A stretch of 64,000 nucleotides of DNA from Fluctibacter halophilus (GTDB lineage Bacteria; Pseudomonadota; Gammaproteobacteria; Enterobacterales; Alteromonadaceae): the NCBI RefSeq assembly GCF_020687825.1, contig NZ_JAJEWP010000002.1, positions 310,001 through 374,000 of the forward strand. Direction: 5' to 3'. The notes under the pieces were generated by a model. It was not told the DNA's origin. It ran no database searches and saw nothing but the letters and a program-made list of their open reading frames with translations. The position numbers and the translations under genes were made by a program. Shown piece after piece: positions 1 through 8,317 of the stretch (its first letter is position 1; each line of letters starts with the position of its first letter).

Positions 1-650
1 TCCTGCACGTTGAAGCGGTCAGCGACAGTTATCTGATTGATCTTGCCCGACAGGATGTTCCCTTCGTGGTGGTTAACCGCTATATCGAGGAGATCGGTGA
101 CTATTGCATCAGCCTGGATAACGTGCAGGGCGGCTACCTGGCCACTAAAACCCTGTTGGATGCCGGCCATAAAGACATCGCTTACATCGCCGGTTCGCTG
201 TTTAAGGCCGATGCCCGTGAACGTCTGACCGGGCACAAACAGGCCCTCGAAGAAGCCGGCATCATGTTCAATCCGGCGTTATTTTATGAAGGCGATTTCC
301 AGGCCCATTCCGGGTTTGAAGGCATGATGTCGCTGGTCGGTCACCTGGATGCCTTTACCGCCGTGGCCTGTGCCAACGATGAAATGGCTTCCGGCGCGAT
401 TGAAGCACTACGTCAGGAAGGTATCGACGTACCGCAGAATTGCTCAGTGATTGGCTTCGATAACATCGAATTCAGCAGTTACCTGACCCCGAAGTTGACG
501 ACCGTTAACTATCCGATGCGCGAAATTGGTCAGATGGCCGCTCGCTGGATCCTTGCCCGGGCCTATGGCAAAGAGACCCTGGAGCTTGAACATGTGTTGC
601 CGCCGCACATCATTGAGCGGGACAGTATCACCCGCCCCCGTCGACGCTAA
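1..650 (+). CDS. LacI/GalR family transcriptional regulator, C-terminal part
   Basis: The reading frame is open from the left edge (frame of base 3) to TAA at 648-650, so the gene starts outside the window and its DNA-binding helix-turn-helix is not visible. What remains is the periplasmic-binding-protein-like effector domain. It has the family phrases VVVNRYIE, DNVQGGYLATKTLLDAGHKDIAYIAG, the ANDEMASGAIEALRQEGIDVP segment and the late SVIGFDNIEFSSYLTPKLTTV strand. The protein would bind a small ligand, probably a sugar or related metabolite, and control DNA binding. It lies 96 bp upstream of the monooxygenase cluster on the same strand and may regulate it, but this is inference from position only. 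Confidence 0.93.
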   Translation, partial: LHVEAVSDSYLIDLARQDVPFVVVNRYIEEIGDYCISLDNVQGGYLATKTLLDAGHKDIAYIAGSLFKADARERLTGHKQALEEAGIMFNPALFYEGDFQAHSGFEGMMSLVGHLDAFTAVACANDEMASGAIEALRQEGIDVPQNCSVIGFDNIEFSSYLTPKLTTVNYPMREIGQMAARWILARAYGKETLELEHVLPPHIIERDSITRPRRR

Positions 651-746
651 GTCCATTCTTTCGTACAGTTTTTCAACAAAACAGTCTACAAATACCTGAT
701 TTCTGGGTAACGTAAGGGAATGAGTAACGGACATACCCGGTAGCAC

Positions 747-2210
747 GTGACAGAAACTTTCCAGGTGATCATCATCGGCAGTGGCTTTGGTGGGCAAAGC
801 GCTGCCGTCAATCTGATCAACGAAGGGATTGACGATTTTGTCATTCTCGAACGACGGACATTCATTGGCGGAACCTGGAAACAGAACCGTTATCCAGGCG
901 CAGCGGTGGATGTGCAAAGTCCCTTATACAGCTTGTCTTTTGCCCCCTATGACTGGTCCTGCATGTTTGCTCAGCAAGATGAACTGGCCCGTTATACCGA
1001 TGATGTTTACCAGCGCTATGGCCTGCATCAGAAGACGTCCACCAACAGCACAGTCACCCAGGTGAGCTGGCTGGCAGACGAGCAGCAATGGCGGGTCGAG
1101 ATTAATCATGGCGAACGGGTGTTGCACGGGCGCTTTGTGATCAATGCCTCCGGTCCTCTGAGTACACCGGTCACCCCCGATTTTGCCGGCTTGTCGAGCT
1201 ATCAGGGCAAGACCTTTCACACCAATGATTGGGATAACGACTATGATCATCGTGGCAAGCGGGTAGCCATTATTGGCAGTGGCGCCAGTGCCGCGCAGGT
1301 GATCCCAGCCATAGCCCCAGAGGTAGAACACCTGCACGTTTTCCAGCGTACGCCCCATTGGGTAATGCCTCGCAAGGACATGGCGTTTCGTCCCTGGCAG
1401 CGTCGCTGGTTGAGAAAGCCCTGGGTGTATAAGGGGTTGCGCGGGGCGTTGTACATGGCGCTGGAATTGCGCATTCTGGGGTTCAAATACTCGAAAAGGG
1501 TACTCAAGTGGCTGGCAGAGCGGCCCGCCCGTGCATTGTTAGCGAAGCAGGTAGGTGATCCTCAGCTGCGCGCCAGCCTGACCCCGGATTATACCATCGG
1601 CTGCAAGCGTATCCTGCTGTCGAATACCCTCTATCCGGCACTGTGTCGGGACAATGTGACCCTGCATGATAAATCCGACGGTGTTGCGCACTTTACTCCG
1701 CAGGGCATTGTTACCGCCCAGGGGCAGACGTTGGCGCTGGACTTGGTGGTGTTCGCCACCGGTTACGACGCAACGGATGGCGTGATCAGCTACCCGGTGA
1801 TTGGTCAGCAGGGGGTGACATTGTCTTCCGTATGGCAGGACTTTCCCCGTGCCTATCAGGGGACGTCTGTGCCCGGTTTTCCTAACTTCTTTCTGGTCAC
1901 CGGACCAAACACCGGCATTGGCCACACATCGGCGATTTTCATGATTGAATCGCAGATGTTTTACATCATGAACTGTATCCGTCATGTGCGGGACAAGGCC
2001 GCCCGGTCCATAGCGGTGACGGCGCAGGCTGAAGCCAACTATACCGAAAACATCCACCAGGAAATGGCGAGAACGGTGTGGCACAACGGTGGTTGCCACA
2101 GTTGGTATCAGAGCCAGAGTGGCAAAGTGATCGCCATGTTTCCGGGGTTTAGTTTTACGTTTCGTCGCCTGTGTCGCCGATTCAAACCACAACACCATGA
2201 GGTGACCTGA
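747..2210 (+). CDS. Flavin-containing (Baeyer-Villiger type) monooxygenase
   Basis: A 487-residue FAD/NADPH monooxygenase. An FAD Rossmann motif GSGFGG lies at residues 11-16 and a second, NADPH-type motif GSGASA at 177-182. Between them is YQGKTFHTNDWD (152-163), which fits the Baeyer-Villiger fingerprint FxGxxxHxxxW(P/D) with Tyr in place of Phe. RYPGAAVD near residue 49 resembles the conserved RYPGxxCD stretch of these enzymes. The family inserts oxygen next to a carbonyl, turning ketones into esters or lactones. Start is GTG 747, giving the usual N-terminus right before the Rossmann strand. The TGA overlaps the ATG of the following SDR gene, so the genes are translationally coupled. Substrate cannot be read from sequence. 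Confidence 0.9.
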   Translation: MTETFQVIIIGSGFGGQSAAVNLINEGIDDFVILERRTFIGGTWKQNRYPGAAVDVQSPLYSLSFAPYDWSCMFAQQDELARYTDDVYQRYGLHQKTSTNSTVTQVSWLADEQQWRVEINHGERVLHGRFVINASGPLSTPVTPDFAGLSSYQGKTFHTNDWDNDYDHRGKRVAIIGSGASAAQVIPAIAPEVEHLHVFQRTPHWVMPRKDMAFRPWQRRWLRKPWVYKGLRGALYMALELRILGFKYSKRVLKWLAERPARALLAKQVGDPQLRASLTPDYTIGCKRILLSNTLYPALCRDNVTLHDKSDGVAHFTPQGIVTAQGQTLALDLVVFATGYDATDGVISYPVIGQQGVTLSSVWQDFPRAYQGTSVPGFPNFFLVTGPNTGIGHTSAIFMIESQMFYIMNCIRHVRDKAARSIAVTAQAEANYTENIHQEMARTVWHNGGCHSWYQSQSGKVIAMFPGFSFTFRRLCRRFKPQHHEVT

Positions 2211-3070
2211 TGAACACATCCTGGCAATTACGCTTCAGCGGGTTGGTCGCCGTTGTTACCGGCGCCGGCTCTGGTATGGGGCGGGCGTATGCCCAGTTGT
2301 TACATGAAGCGGGATGCAACGTTGTTTGTGTGGATAACGATGCCTTGGGTTTGCGGCATACCCAGGGTTTACTGGGTGAAGAGAGTGAAGCTGGCTGCAT
2401 GATAAAGCCCATGGATGTAAGTGATCCCAGGGCATGGAGCGAGCTGGCTGCAGAGGTCGCGCAACAGTGGGGGGGCGCCCATGTTTTGATCAACAATGCC
2501 GGGATTGAAGGCGAAGTAGCGCCGGTATGGGAGATTGAGCCGGACACGCTGGAGCGGGTCATGGCGGTGAACTTTTACGGTGCGGTGCATGGCATCCGGG
2601 CATTTTTGCCACAGCTCATGGCCCAGCCATGGTCGGCAATCGTTAACGTGTCGAGTATCTTTGGCTTTGTCGGCGCACCGACGTCTGCCGACTATTGTGC
2701 CAGCAAGTTTGCCCTTAGGGGGTATACCGAAGCACTGATGGTTGAGATGCAGCAATTAGGGGCAGGGCCACAAATACACCTTGTTCATCCCGGCGGCATC
2801 AACACCAATATTAATCGTAAGCAGGCCAGCCGCGCGTTTCGGGACAAATTTCTGATCACCGATCCGATGGATATCGCCAGACATGTGCTGGCGGCCGTGG
2901 CCGCTAACCGTCCCAGGATCGTGTTCGGTCATCAGGCGAAAAAAACCTATTGGGGCAGTAAACTGCTGCCGCTGCGCTGGATTGTGCGGCTGATGCAACG
3001 GGAAATGCAGGATGTGTGCGATACCGCAGCATTTTCCACCGACCACCCAGGCTTGAAGGAGAAACCCTGA
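2210..3070 (+). CDS. Short-chain dehydrogenase/reductase
   Basis: A 286-residue classical SDR. The cofactor motif TGAGSGMG is at residues 17-24, NNAG at 95-98, the catalytic serine region NVSS near 146-149 and the YxxxK motif (Tyr162, Lys166) follows. Asp at the end of the second beta strand (VCVDND) suggests preference for NAD(H), as in other SDRs with an acidic residue there. The start ATG overlaps the monooxygenase stop (TGATG) and its own stop overlaps the next start. In a ketone-oxidising pathway it could convert a secondary alcohol to the ketone used by the monooxygenase, but that pairing is inferred from the operon. Confidence 0.9.
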   Translation: MNTSWQLRFSGLVAVVTGAGSGMGRAYAQLLHEAGCNVVCVDNDALGLRHTQGLLGEESEAGCMIKPMDVSDPRAWSELAAEVAQQWGGAHVLINNAGIEGEVAPVWEIEPDTLERVMAVNFYGAVHGIRAFLPQLMAQPWSAIVNVSSIFGFVGAPTSADYCASKFALRGYTEALMVEMQQLGAGPQIHLVHPGGINTNINRKQASRAFRDKFLITDPMDIARHVLAAVAANRPRIVFGHQAKKTYWGSKLLPLRWIVRLMQREMQDVCDTAAFSTDHPGLKEKP

Positions 3071-4005
3071 TGTTGACCACGTTTTTTGTCGTTCTGATCG
3101 TTGCTCTGTTGATCGGCGCATGGCATTACAGCGTCCCCTTGGGCCGCTGGTTGTATCGATTGCGTCATCGTGCGGAACTGAATAAAACCGATCTACGCCC
3201 GACGCGGGTCACATTGGATGGGATTGAACACCATGTATGGTTGTCACCCCAAAGTGATAAACCGGTGCTGTTGTGTTTGCACGGTTTCAGTGCCGATCAC
3301 CGGGTCTGGCTACCCATGGCCCGCTACCTGCAACCGCATTTCCAGTTGGTTTGCCCGGATCTTGCCGGCCACGGCGCGACCGGTTATTCCTCGGATTGGG
3401 ATTGCGGCATGCCGGCCCAGACCCAACGTATGCTGGCCCTGATGGATCATCTTGGCCATTCGCAGTTCATGGTGATCGGCAACTCGATGGGGGGCTTGTT
3501 GGCAGCGCATCTCTGTGCGGCGGCACCAGAGCGGGTTTCTGCGATGATGGTATTGGATCCGGCCGGTGTGGGATCTCCTGAGCCCAGTGTAATGCAGCAA
3601 ATGCTGGCGGTTGGCAATAATCCATTTCTGATCGACAGCGATGATGATTTTCGTCGCTTTCTGGCCATGACAATGGCCCGTCCGCCGTATCTTCCGGGCG
3701 CTGTCGTGCGTGCATTGGCGGCTGATTACCGGCAGCGTAAACCGGCGCTGGCGCAGATTTTTGCTGACTTTCATCGCGCCGACGCGGCCATCGGTGACGC
3801 TTTGGATAGCATTCAGACGCCTACACTGGTGCTGTGGGGAGGGCAGGATGCGCTGATCCATGTCAGCGCCGCCGCCCGTTGGCAAGAGGCCACCGGAGGC
3901 GTCTGCTACATCTGGGAAGACCTGGGACATATGCCGATGATGGAAGCACCGCGTCGCACCGCATCCACGGTGATGTCGTTCACCAAAGACATGATCACGG
4001 TATAG
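3070..4005 (+). CDS. Alpha/beta hydrolase, membrane-anchored
   Basis: A 311-residue alpha/beta-fold hydrolase. An N-terminal hydrophobic helix (about residues 3-19) would anchor it in the inner membrane. HGFSADHRVW (71-80) gives the oxyanion-hole HG, GNSMGG (137-142) the nucleophile elbow with Ser139, and GHMPMMEAP the catalytic histidine (His287). LVLWGGQD supplies the likely acid. The ATG at 3070 is preferred over an upstream in-frame ATG at 3016, because a Shine-Dalgarno AAGGAGA at 3055-3061 precedes it and it overlaps the SDR stop. Cleaving an ester made by the monooxygenase would complete a ketone-degrading route, which is an inference. Confidence 0.88.
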   Translation: MLTTFFVVLIVALLIGAWHYSVPLGRWLYRLRHRAELNKTDLRPTRVTLDGIEHHVWLSPQSDKPVLLCLHGFSADHRVWLPMARYLQPHFQLVCPDLAGHGATGYSSDWDCGMPAQTQRMLALMDHLGHSQFMVIGNSMGGLLAAHLCAAAPERVSAMMVLDPAGVGSPEPSVMQQMLAVGNNPFLIDSDDDFRRFLAMTMARPPYLPGAVVRALAADYRQRKPALAQIFADFHRADAAIGDALDSIQTPTLVLWGGQDALIHVSAAARWQEATGGVCYIWEDLGHMPMMEAPRRTASTVMSFTKDMITV

Positions 4006-4029
4006 CACGTTCCCAAGTGAGTGGATTAT

Positions 4030-4069
4030 AAACGTCTGGTCGTGTAGACTTGCGGCCGTTTAGACGTCT
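4030..4069 (+). promoter_or_regulatory. Array of five in-register MetJ boxes
   Basis: Five consecutive 8-bp units end 14 bp before the transporter start codon: AAACGTCT, GGTCGTGT, AGACTTGC, GGCCGTTT, AGACGTCT. Compared with the MetJ consensus AGACGTCT they match 7, 5, 5, 5 and 8 of 8 positions, in exact 8-bp register. Tandem met boxes bound cooperatively by MetJ with S-adenosylmethionine are the known operator layout in gammaproteobacteria. The array implies repression when methionine is plentiful. Confidence 0.8.
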
Positions 4070-4083
4070 ATAAGGATTTTTTT

Positions 4084-5436
4084 GTGCTATCTCTGACCCC
4101 TTTGTCAGCGCGTAAGGCTATTTCACTGTTGCCCATCTTACTGTTTTTGCTGCTTTTTCTGGGTAGTGGATTGTATTTTGAGGCGCAAGGTGTCGAATAC
4201 GGCTTTTACCAACTGCCTGCCCCCATTGCGGTGATACCGGCCATTGCATTGAGTCTTTGGCTGGCCCGAGGCCCGTTGCAGCGCCGTTTGGATACCCTGA
4301 TCAATGGTATGGGACACACTAATATCATCACCATGTGCCTGATTTATCTGATGGCTGGGGCGTTTTCAGAACTGGCCCGTCAGACCGGTGGGGTGGATGC
4401 AGCAGTTCAGTTTGGTTTGTCTGTGCTGCCGGACTGGGCGATGTTATCGGGATTGTTTTTACTCAGTGCCCTGTTGGCGACGGCGATGGGAACGTCGATG
4501 GGGACCCTGGCTGCATTGGCGCCCATCGGTTTGGGCATTGTTCAGACGACCGAAATGTCTGCGCCGCTGATGGCCGGCATTCTGCTCAGTGGTGCCATGT
4601 TTGGTGACAATTTGTCAGTGATCTCTGACACCACCATCGCCGCAACCCGCACCCAGGGGGCAAATATGGCCGAGAAGTGGCGCACCAACCTGCGTCTGGC
4701 GCTGCCTGCGGCATGTATCGTGTTGTTGGTGTTGAGTGCTCTGGAGCAGCCGGCAAAGCCGCCTTTGGCCGACGCCACAAATGGGCTGCTGGCTTTGCCC
4801 TATGTGTTGGTGCTTGTACTCGCGGTGTGCCGGGTAAATGTGTTTGTGGTGCTGGCAAGTGGCTGGCTGGCGTGCGTCATCCTCGGTGTGTGGGTCGGCG
4901 ACTATGCCTTGGACCAGGTGGTGAGCGACACGTATCAGGGCATTACCGGCATGCAGGACATATTTTTGTTGTCGTTGCTGCTCGGTGGTTTGTTTGCGCT
5001 GGTCGCTTCCCAGGGGGGCGTGACCTGGCTGGTTGAGCGCCTCAGCAGTATTGTCCAGCGCTTGCCGCTGGGTAAATCCCGCGCGTCAACGTTGGTGATT
5101 GGCGGATTGTCTGCCCTGGCCAATGTGTGTGTGGCCAACAATACCGTGGCCATATTGGTCAGTGGTGATGCTGCGCGTGATATCGCACAGCAGGGCGGCG
5201 TCAGTCGCGCAAAAAGCGCCAGCATGTTGGATATCTTTGCCTGTTGTGTGCAGGGGTTATTGCCCTACGGTGCGCAGGTATTGCTGCTTGGGGCCGCGCT
5301 GTCTATTTCGCCGCTGTCCATCATACCCTTTGTGACCTATTGCCAGGTGTTAGCGCTGATCGTGGTGTTGCATGTGTTGCTATCAGGGGTTGTACGTCTG
5401 CCAATTGCACTGCGTGCACGGGCCGGCGAGCAGTGA
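4084..5436 (+). CDS. metT: NhaC-family transporter, probable methionine uptake protein MetT
   Basis: A 450-residue integral membrane protein of the NhaC-type antiporter family. It has about eleven hydrophobic helices and the family segment GAMFGDNLSVISDTTIAATRTQG in the middle, plus an AMGTSMGTLAALAP re-entrant-like stretch. NhaC proteins exchange sodium and protons, but a subgroup called MetT is known as a methionine transporter controlled by methionine regulators. The five-box MetJ array directly upstream points to that subgroup. Start is GTG 4084, preceded by TAAGGA at 4071-4076. Its stop lies 1 bp from the stop of the convergent LacI gene, with no terminator between them. The transporter fold is certain; the substrate rests on the operator. 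Confidence 0.8.
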   Translation: MLSLTPLSARKAISLLPILLFLLLFLGSGLYFEAQGVEYGFYQLPAPIAVIPAIALSLWLARGPLQRRLDTLINGMGHTNIITMCLIYLMAGAFSELARQTGGVDAAVQFGLSVLPDWAMLSGLFLLSALLATAMGTSMGTLAALAPIGLGIVQTTEMSAPLMAGILLSGAMFGDNLSVISDTTIAATRTQGANMAEKWRTNLRLALPAACIVLLVLSALEQPAKPPLADATNGLLALPYVLVLVLAVCRVNVFVVLASGWLACVILGVWVGDYALDQVVSDTYQGITGMQDIFLLSLLLGGLFALVASQGGVTWLVERLSSIVQRLPLGKSRASTLVIGGLSALANVCVANNTVAILVSGDAARDIAQQGGVSRAKSASMLDIFACCVQGLLPYGAQVLLLGAALSISPLSIIPFVTYCQVLALIVVLHVLLSGVVRLPIALRARAGEQ

Positions 5437-5437
5437 G

Positions 5438-6463
5438 TCAGCAGGTTTCGCCCTTTTTTAATACATAGGGAAGTTGCTGGCTGTTGGTATCGCCTGCCAG
5501 CAACAACTGTGCTGCGGCCTTGCCTTTATCGACACTGGACTGACAGACAGTGGTCAGATAGGGGCGGGTTCGGGCGGCTTCATCGATACCATCAAACCCG
5601 GTAATTTTCAGCTCCTGTGGCACCTTGATGCCCATGCTCAAGGCACACTGCAGGACCTCCAACGCAATGATGTCACTCATGCACAATATCGTGGTCGGGC
5701 GCGGTGCGCTGTTGAGCACTTCCTGTGCGGCTTGACGGGAGTACTTACCACCACTTTCGGGGATGTGCCAAATCCAGTCATTGCTGATGGTTAATCCGGC
5801 TTCTTCAATCGCGCGCAGGTAGCCATCCAGGCGACGATGGGAAATCGAGCGATCTTCCTCAAACAACGGACTGTCGTAGATACGGCATGTCGTGGGGGCA
5901 TCGATCAGGCGCAAGCCCAGGATCGCCACTTTGTCATCTTTATTCAGTGCTTTGCGGGCAATATCATAGGCAGCTTGCTGATTATCGATATTGATTGCGG
6001 GCCGCCCCGGCAGGTTGAAGTCGACCGTAACGACCGGTTTATCCTGCTGATTGATTTCTTCTGCCAGTTGCACGTTTCGGGGCGCGCCATAACAAATAAA
6101 CCCATCAACAAAATCTACTACGTCGCGAATTGACTGGGCGTCACCGGCATACAACAGCAGATGTTTACCGTGGGCCTGCAGTACGCTTGAGACCCCTTTG
6201 ATCAGGGTGCTGGCGACCGGATCACTGACAATGTATTCGATGCTGTCCGCCAGTACCAGGGCAACAATGTTTGAGTGCCCCTTACGCAAGATTTGTGCTG
6301 CTTTGTTGGGACCGTGGTAACCGATCCGCTCACAGGCGGTGAGAATTTCCTGGCGGCGTGAGGCGGATAATTGATCCGGACGGTTGAACGCATTGGAAAT
6401 GGTGGCAGTGGAAACGCCGAGCTGCTGGGCAACGTCTTTAAGGGTGAGTTTATTCTTCTTCAT
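5438..6463 (-). CDS. LacI/GalR family transcriptional regulator
   Basis: A complete 341-residue LacI-family repressor. Residues 5-27 (LTLKDVAQQLGVSTATISNAFNR) are the helix-turn-helix and the hinge helix follows (NKAAQILRKG). The C-terminal ligand-binding domain contains NIVALVLADSIEYIVSDP, DNQQAAYDIARKAL and GFDGIDEAARTRPYLTTVCQ. It is convergent with the metT-like gene and divergent from the LexA-controlled gene at 6720, with about 200 bp of intergenic DNA in front. Ligand and targets are not evident; it need not control metT, which has its own MetJ boxes. Confidence 0.92.
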   Translation of the reverse strand: MKKNKLTLKDVAQQLGVSTATISNAFNRPDQLSASRRQEILTACERIGYHGPNKAAQILRKGHSNIVALVLADSIEYIVSDPVASTLIKGVSSVLQAHGKHLLLYAGDAQSIRDVVDFVDGFICYGAPRNVQLAEEINQQDKPVVTVDFNLPGRPAINIDNQQAAYDIARKALNKDDKVAILGLRLIDAPTTCRIYDSPLFEEDRSISHRRLDGYLRAIEEAGLTISNDWIWHIPESGGKYSRQAAQEVLNSAPRPTTILCMSDIIALEVLQCALSMGIKVPQELKITGFDGIDEAARTRPYLTTVCQSSVDKGKAAAQLLLAGDTNSQQLPYVLKKGETC

Positions 6464-6663
6464 GTTAGCGGGACTGCATCGTTGCTACGGTTGTCAGGTA
6501 AGTTATCCAAACAGCGCAATGGTCAAAATAGTCACTCAGCATAGTAACTTAACGACACTTAATCAATACAGAAACGGGCATCTTCGTGCGCGTTTCCCCG
6601 GTGATGGTTGCAACAGAGGGCAATGCGCCAGGCCTGTGATGAACAAAAAGTAAACATTTTTAC

Positions 6664-6707
6664 TTGATACTGGATAATCATACAGTATACTGTGTATATA
6701 AACAGTA
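6664..6707 (+). promoter_or_regulatory. SOS promoter with two abutting LexA boxes
   Basis: Two 20-bp LexA-type palindromes lie end to end. TACTGGATAATCATACAGTA (6668-6687) has one deviation from CTGT-N8-ACAG, and TACTGTGTATATAAACAGTA (6688-6707) has a perfect CTGT-N8-ACAG core. They cover a promoter with -35 TTGATA (6664-6669), a 16-bp spacer and -10 TATACT (6686-6691). The recA promoter in this window has the same layout: TTGTAA, 16 bp, TATACT, with an embedded LexA box. Confidence 0.88.
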
Positions 6708-6719
6708 TGGAGGTGACCG

Positions 6720-7085
6720 ATGCGTACCGGAATCAAAGCACTGGACAACTGCATTGCCAAATGGGGGATCTCGCTACAAGCTGACACAGATAACCCACTG
6801 CAACAGATTACTCCGCTAACAGGACGGGACCCCCGTGCGTTACGCATGGGGTTGCCCCACTGTATTTTGCAGGCGATTGGTCGCCAATCTCAGGATCGCA
6901 CCGTGTATTTACACCGCTTCACGGCAGTTTATAAGCAAAGTCGTTTGTTGTGTGCGGTGGTGGACGAACACGGACAGGTGTTGGAAAAGGTGTATTACCC
7001 CCGGGATCGCAAGTCCGTTCAGGCCTGTGACATCATCATGCAAGCGCTGCAAAGTGCTGCCCACACAGTTCCAATGGCGGCCTGA
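6720..7085 (+). CDS. Small SOS-controlled protein of unknown function
   Basis: A 121-residue soluble protein with no family I recognise. It has no signal peptide or membrane helix. Visible traits are a cluster of Cys/His residues (Cys12, the GLPHCIL stretch, DRTVYLHRF) and a basic segment YYPRDRKSVQACDIIMQAL near the C-terminus. GGAGG at 6709-6713, six bases from ATG 6720, is a strong ribosome binding site, and the LexA boxes sit directly in front of it. The gene is monocistronic by position, since the next gene starts 131 bp downstream. The SOS-type operator suggests a role in the DNA-damage response, for example repair, mutagenesis or cell-division control. It has no detectable resemblance to SulA, UmuD or ImuA. 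Confidence 0.85.
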   Translation: MRTGIKALDNCIAKWGISLQADTDNPLQQITPLTGRDPRALRMGLPHCILQAIGRQSQDRTVYLHRFTAVYKQSRLLCAVVDEHGQVLEKVYYPRDRKSVQACDIIMQALQSAAHTVPMAA

Positions 7086-7216
7086 TCCTGGCGGTAAGTG
7101 TCGCGCGCTTTGTTGTTTTGGCCGCAATTGGGTTTACCAGAATCGCTTCCTGTTCTTTAGTAAGAATTGGCTGACTCAGCCGGTCAAGCTGTTTAAGGTC
7201 AGAACAGGAGCGTGGT

Positions 7217-8047
7217 GTGAATAGCGTAGTTTGGTTGGTAGTGTGTATGTCGATAATGATGCTTACGCCCGCTGTCGCATTGCCACAGGGCAATGTGCAG
7301 GTTGATTATCCGTTGAATGTACGTGGGCTCGCACGTTTTGATGATACTCAACAGCAGGATTTGCAGGCCTGGCTGAATACGGCCACGATGGCCACTGAGC
7401 AGGTTGTGGGCAGTTTTCCGTTTGCCGTCACTGTGCACCTTCACCCCCGTCGAGGTAACGAACCCGTTCCCTGGGCTAACACCTGGCGTGAGGATGGTCA
7501 GGCGGTGCATTTTTATGTGGATACCCGATTTCCACGTCGAGCCTTTGAGCATGACTGGACGGCGTATCACGAATTTGCTCACCTCGCGCTGCCTTACCTG
7601 GGCAGCAGAAACCGTTGGTTCGCAGAAGGCTTTGCCAGTTTTATGCAGTATCCCATCATGGCGAGTGCTGGCACCCTTGATGTATCGCCAGGCGAGGCCT
7701 ATTGGCGCAAATTGTCAGGGCATTGGGCCGGATATCAGCGCCAGGAGAGTGCATTGTCGATGATCGAGCAACGGTTTGCCGAGCGGCGCTACAAGTCTGG
7801 CTATTGGGCCGCCGCCTGGTTTTTCATCCTGGCCGATAAACAACTGCGAGAGCGGCATAACACTACGTTACCCGCGTTGGTGAAACAGTATGTTGCATGC
7901 TGTCGTCTGAATGACACAACCCTTCAGGATGTGATCCATCAGTGGGATAGACTGATTGGCCAGCCATTATTTGCATCCCTGTTGCGTCGATTTGCCACAC
8001 AGCCCGCCAGCCACATTTATTCGCAACATAATTCAGCTGCTTTTTAA
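7217..8047 (+). CDS. Secreted gluzincin-type zinc metallopeptidase
   Basis: A 276-residue protein with an N-terminal signal peptide (hydrophobic core residues 4-20, cleavage probably after AVALP or AVA). The zinc site is HEFAH at residues 118-122, followed by Glu137 in the phrase WFAEGFASF. This is the HExxH plus downstream Glu arrangement of gluzincins such as the peptidase MA clan. The downstream segment SGYWAAAWFFILADK resembles the helical domain of M61/M1-like families. Start is GTG 7217 after AGGAG (7206-7210). Likely exported and membrane- or periplasm-acting. The exact peptidase family is not certain. Confidence 0.78.
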   Translation: MNSVVWLVVCMSIMMLTPAVALPQGNVQVDYPLNVRGLARFDDTQQQDLQAWLNTATMATEQVVGSFPFAVTVHLHPRRGNEPVPWANTWREDGQAVHFYVDTRFPRRAFEHDWTAYHEFAHLALPYLGSRNRWFAEGFASFMQYPIMASAGTLDVSPGEAYWRKLSGHWAGYQRQESALSMIEQRFAERRYKSGYWAAAWFFILADKQLRERHNTTLPALVKQYVACCRLNDTTLQDVIHQWDRLIGQPLFASLLRRFATQPASHIYSQHNSAAF

Positions 8048-8130
8048 GGCTTTGTATCGACCGCCGCTGGCGGGAGAAAGTCCGTTGCGGCAACACGTAT
8101 TGTTTAGCAACAGGCCACTCGAAGGGTGCA

Positions 8131-8157
8131 TGACCTATTAGCTCAGGTCGTTTTTAC
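8131..8157 (+). terminator. Weak Rho-independent terminator candidate
   Basis: TGACCT and AGGTC arms around an 8-base loop are followed by GTTTTT. It lies between the gluzincin gene and the astacin-like gene, where a stop of transcription would make sense. The stem is only 5 bp, so support is modest. Confidence 0.4.
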
Positions 8158-8317
8158 ACCGCCGCTGGTTTGCTCCGTAACGCTGTTTGGAGCATTGTAC
8201 AACGCGCAAATTTTGCTATGGCGTCGTTGCCAGAAATATTGATCCCACATGCGTATTACGTGCGGTCTTCAACGTAATACAACGCCTTTGGCACTTTCAC
8301 CACAGGAGACCTATGCC

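Noticed and set aside
444-917. 157-codon minus-strand frame across the LacI/monooxygenase junction
   Set aside because: Overlaps two well-supported genes and lacks a ribosome binding site.
3310-4008. 232-codon frame antisense to the alpha/beta hydrolase
   Set aside because: The plus-strand gene has a catalytic serine motif and a good start. The antisense frame has none and is a codon-bias shadow.
4020-4083. SAM riboswitch in front of the metT-like gene
   Set aside because: The region is too short for an S-box and instead matches a MetJ box array in register.
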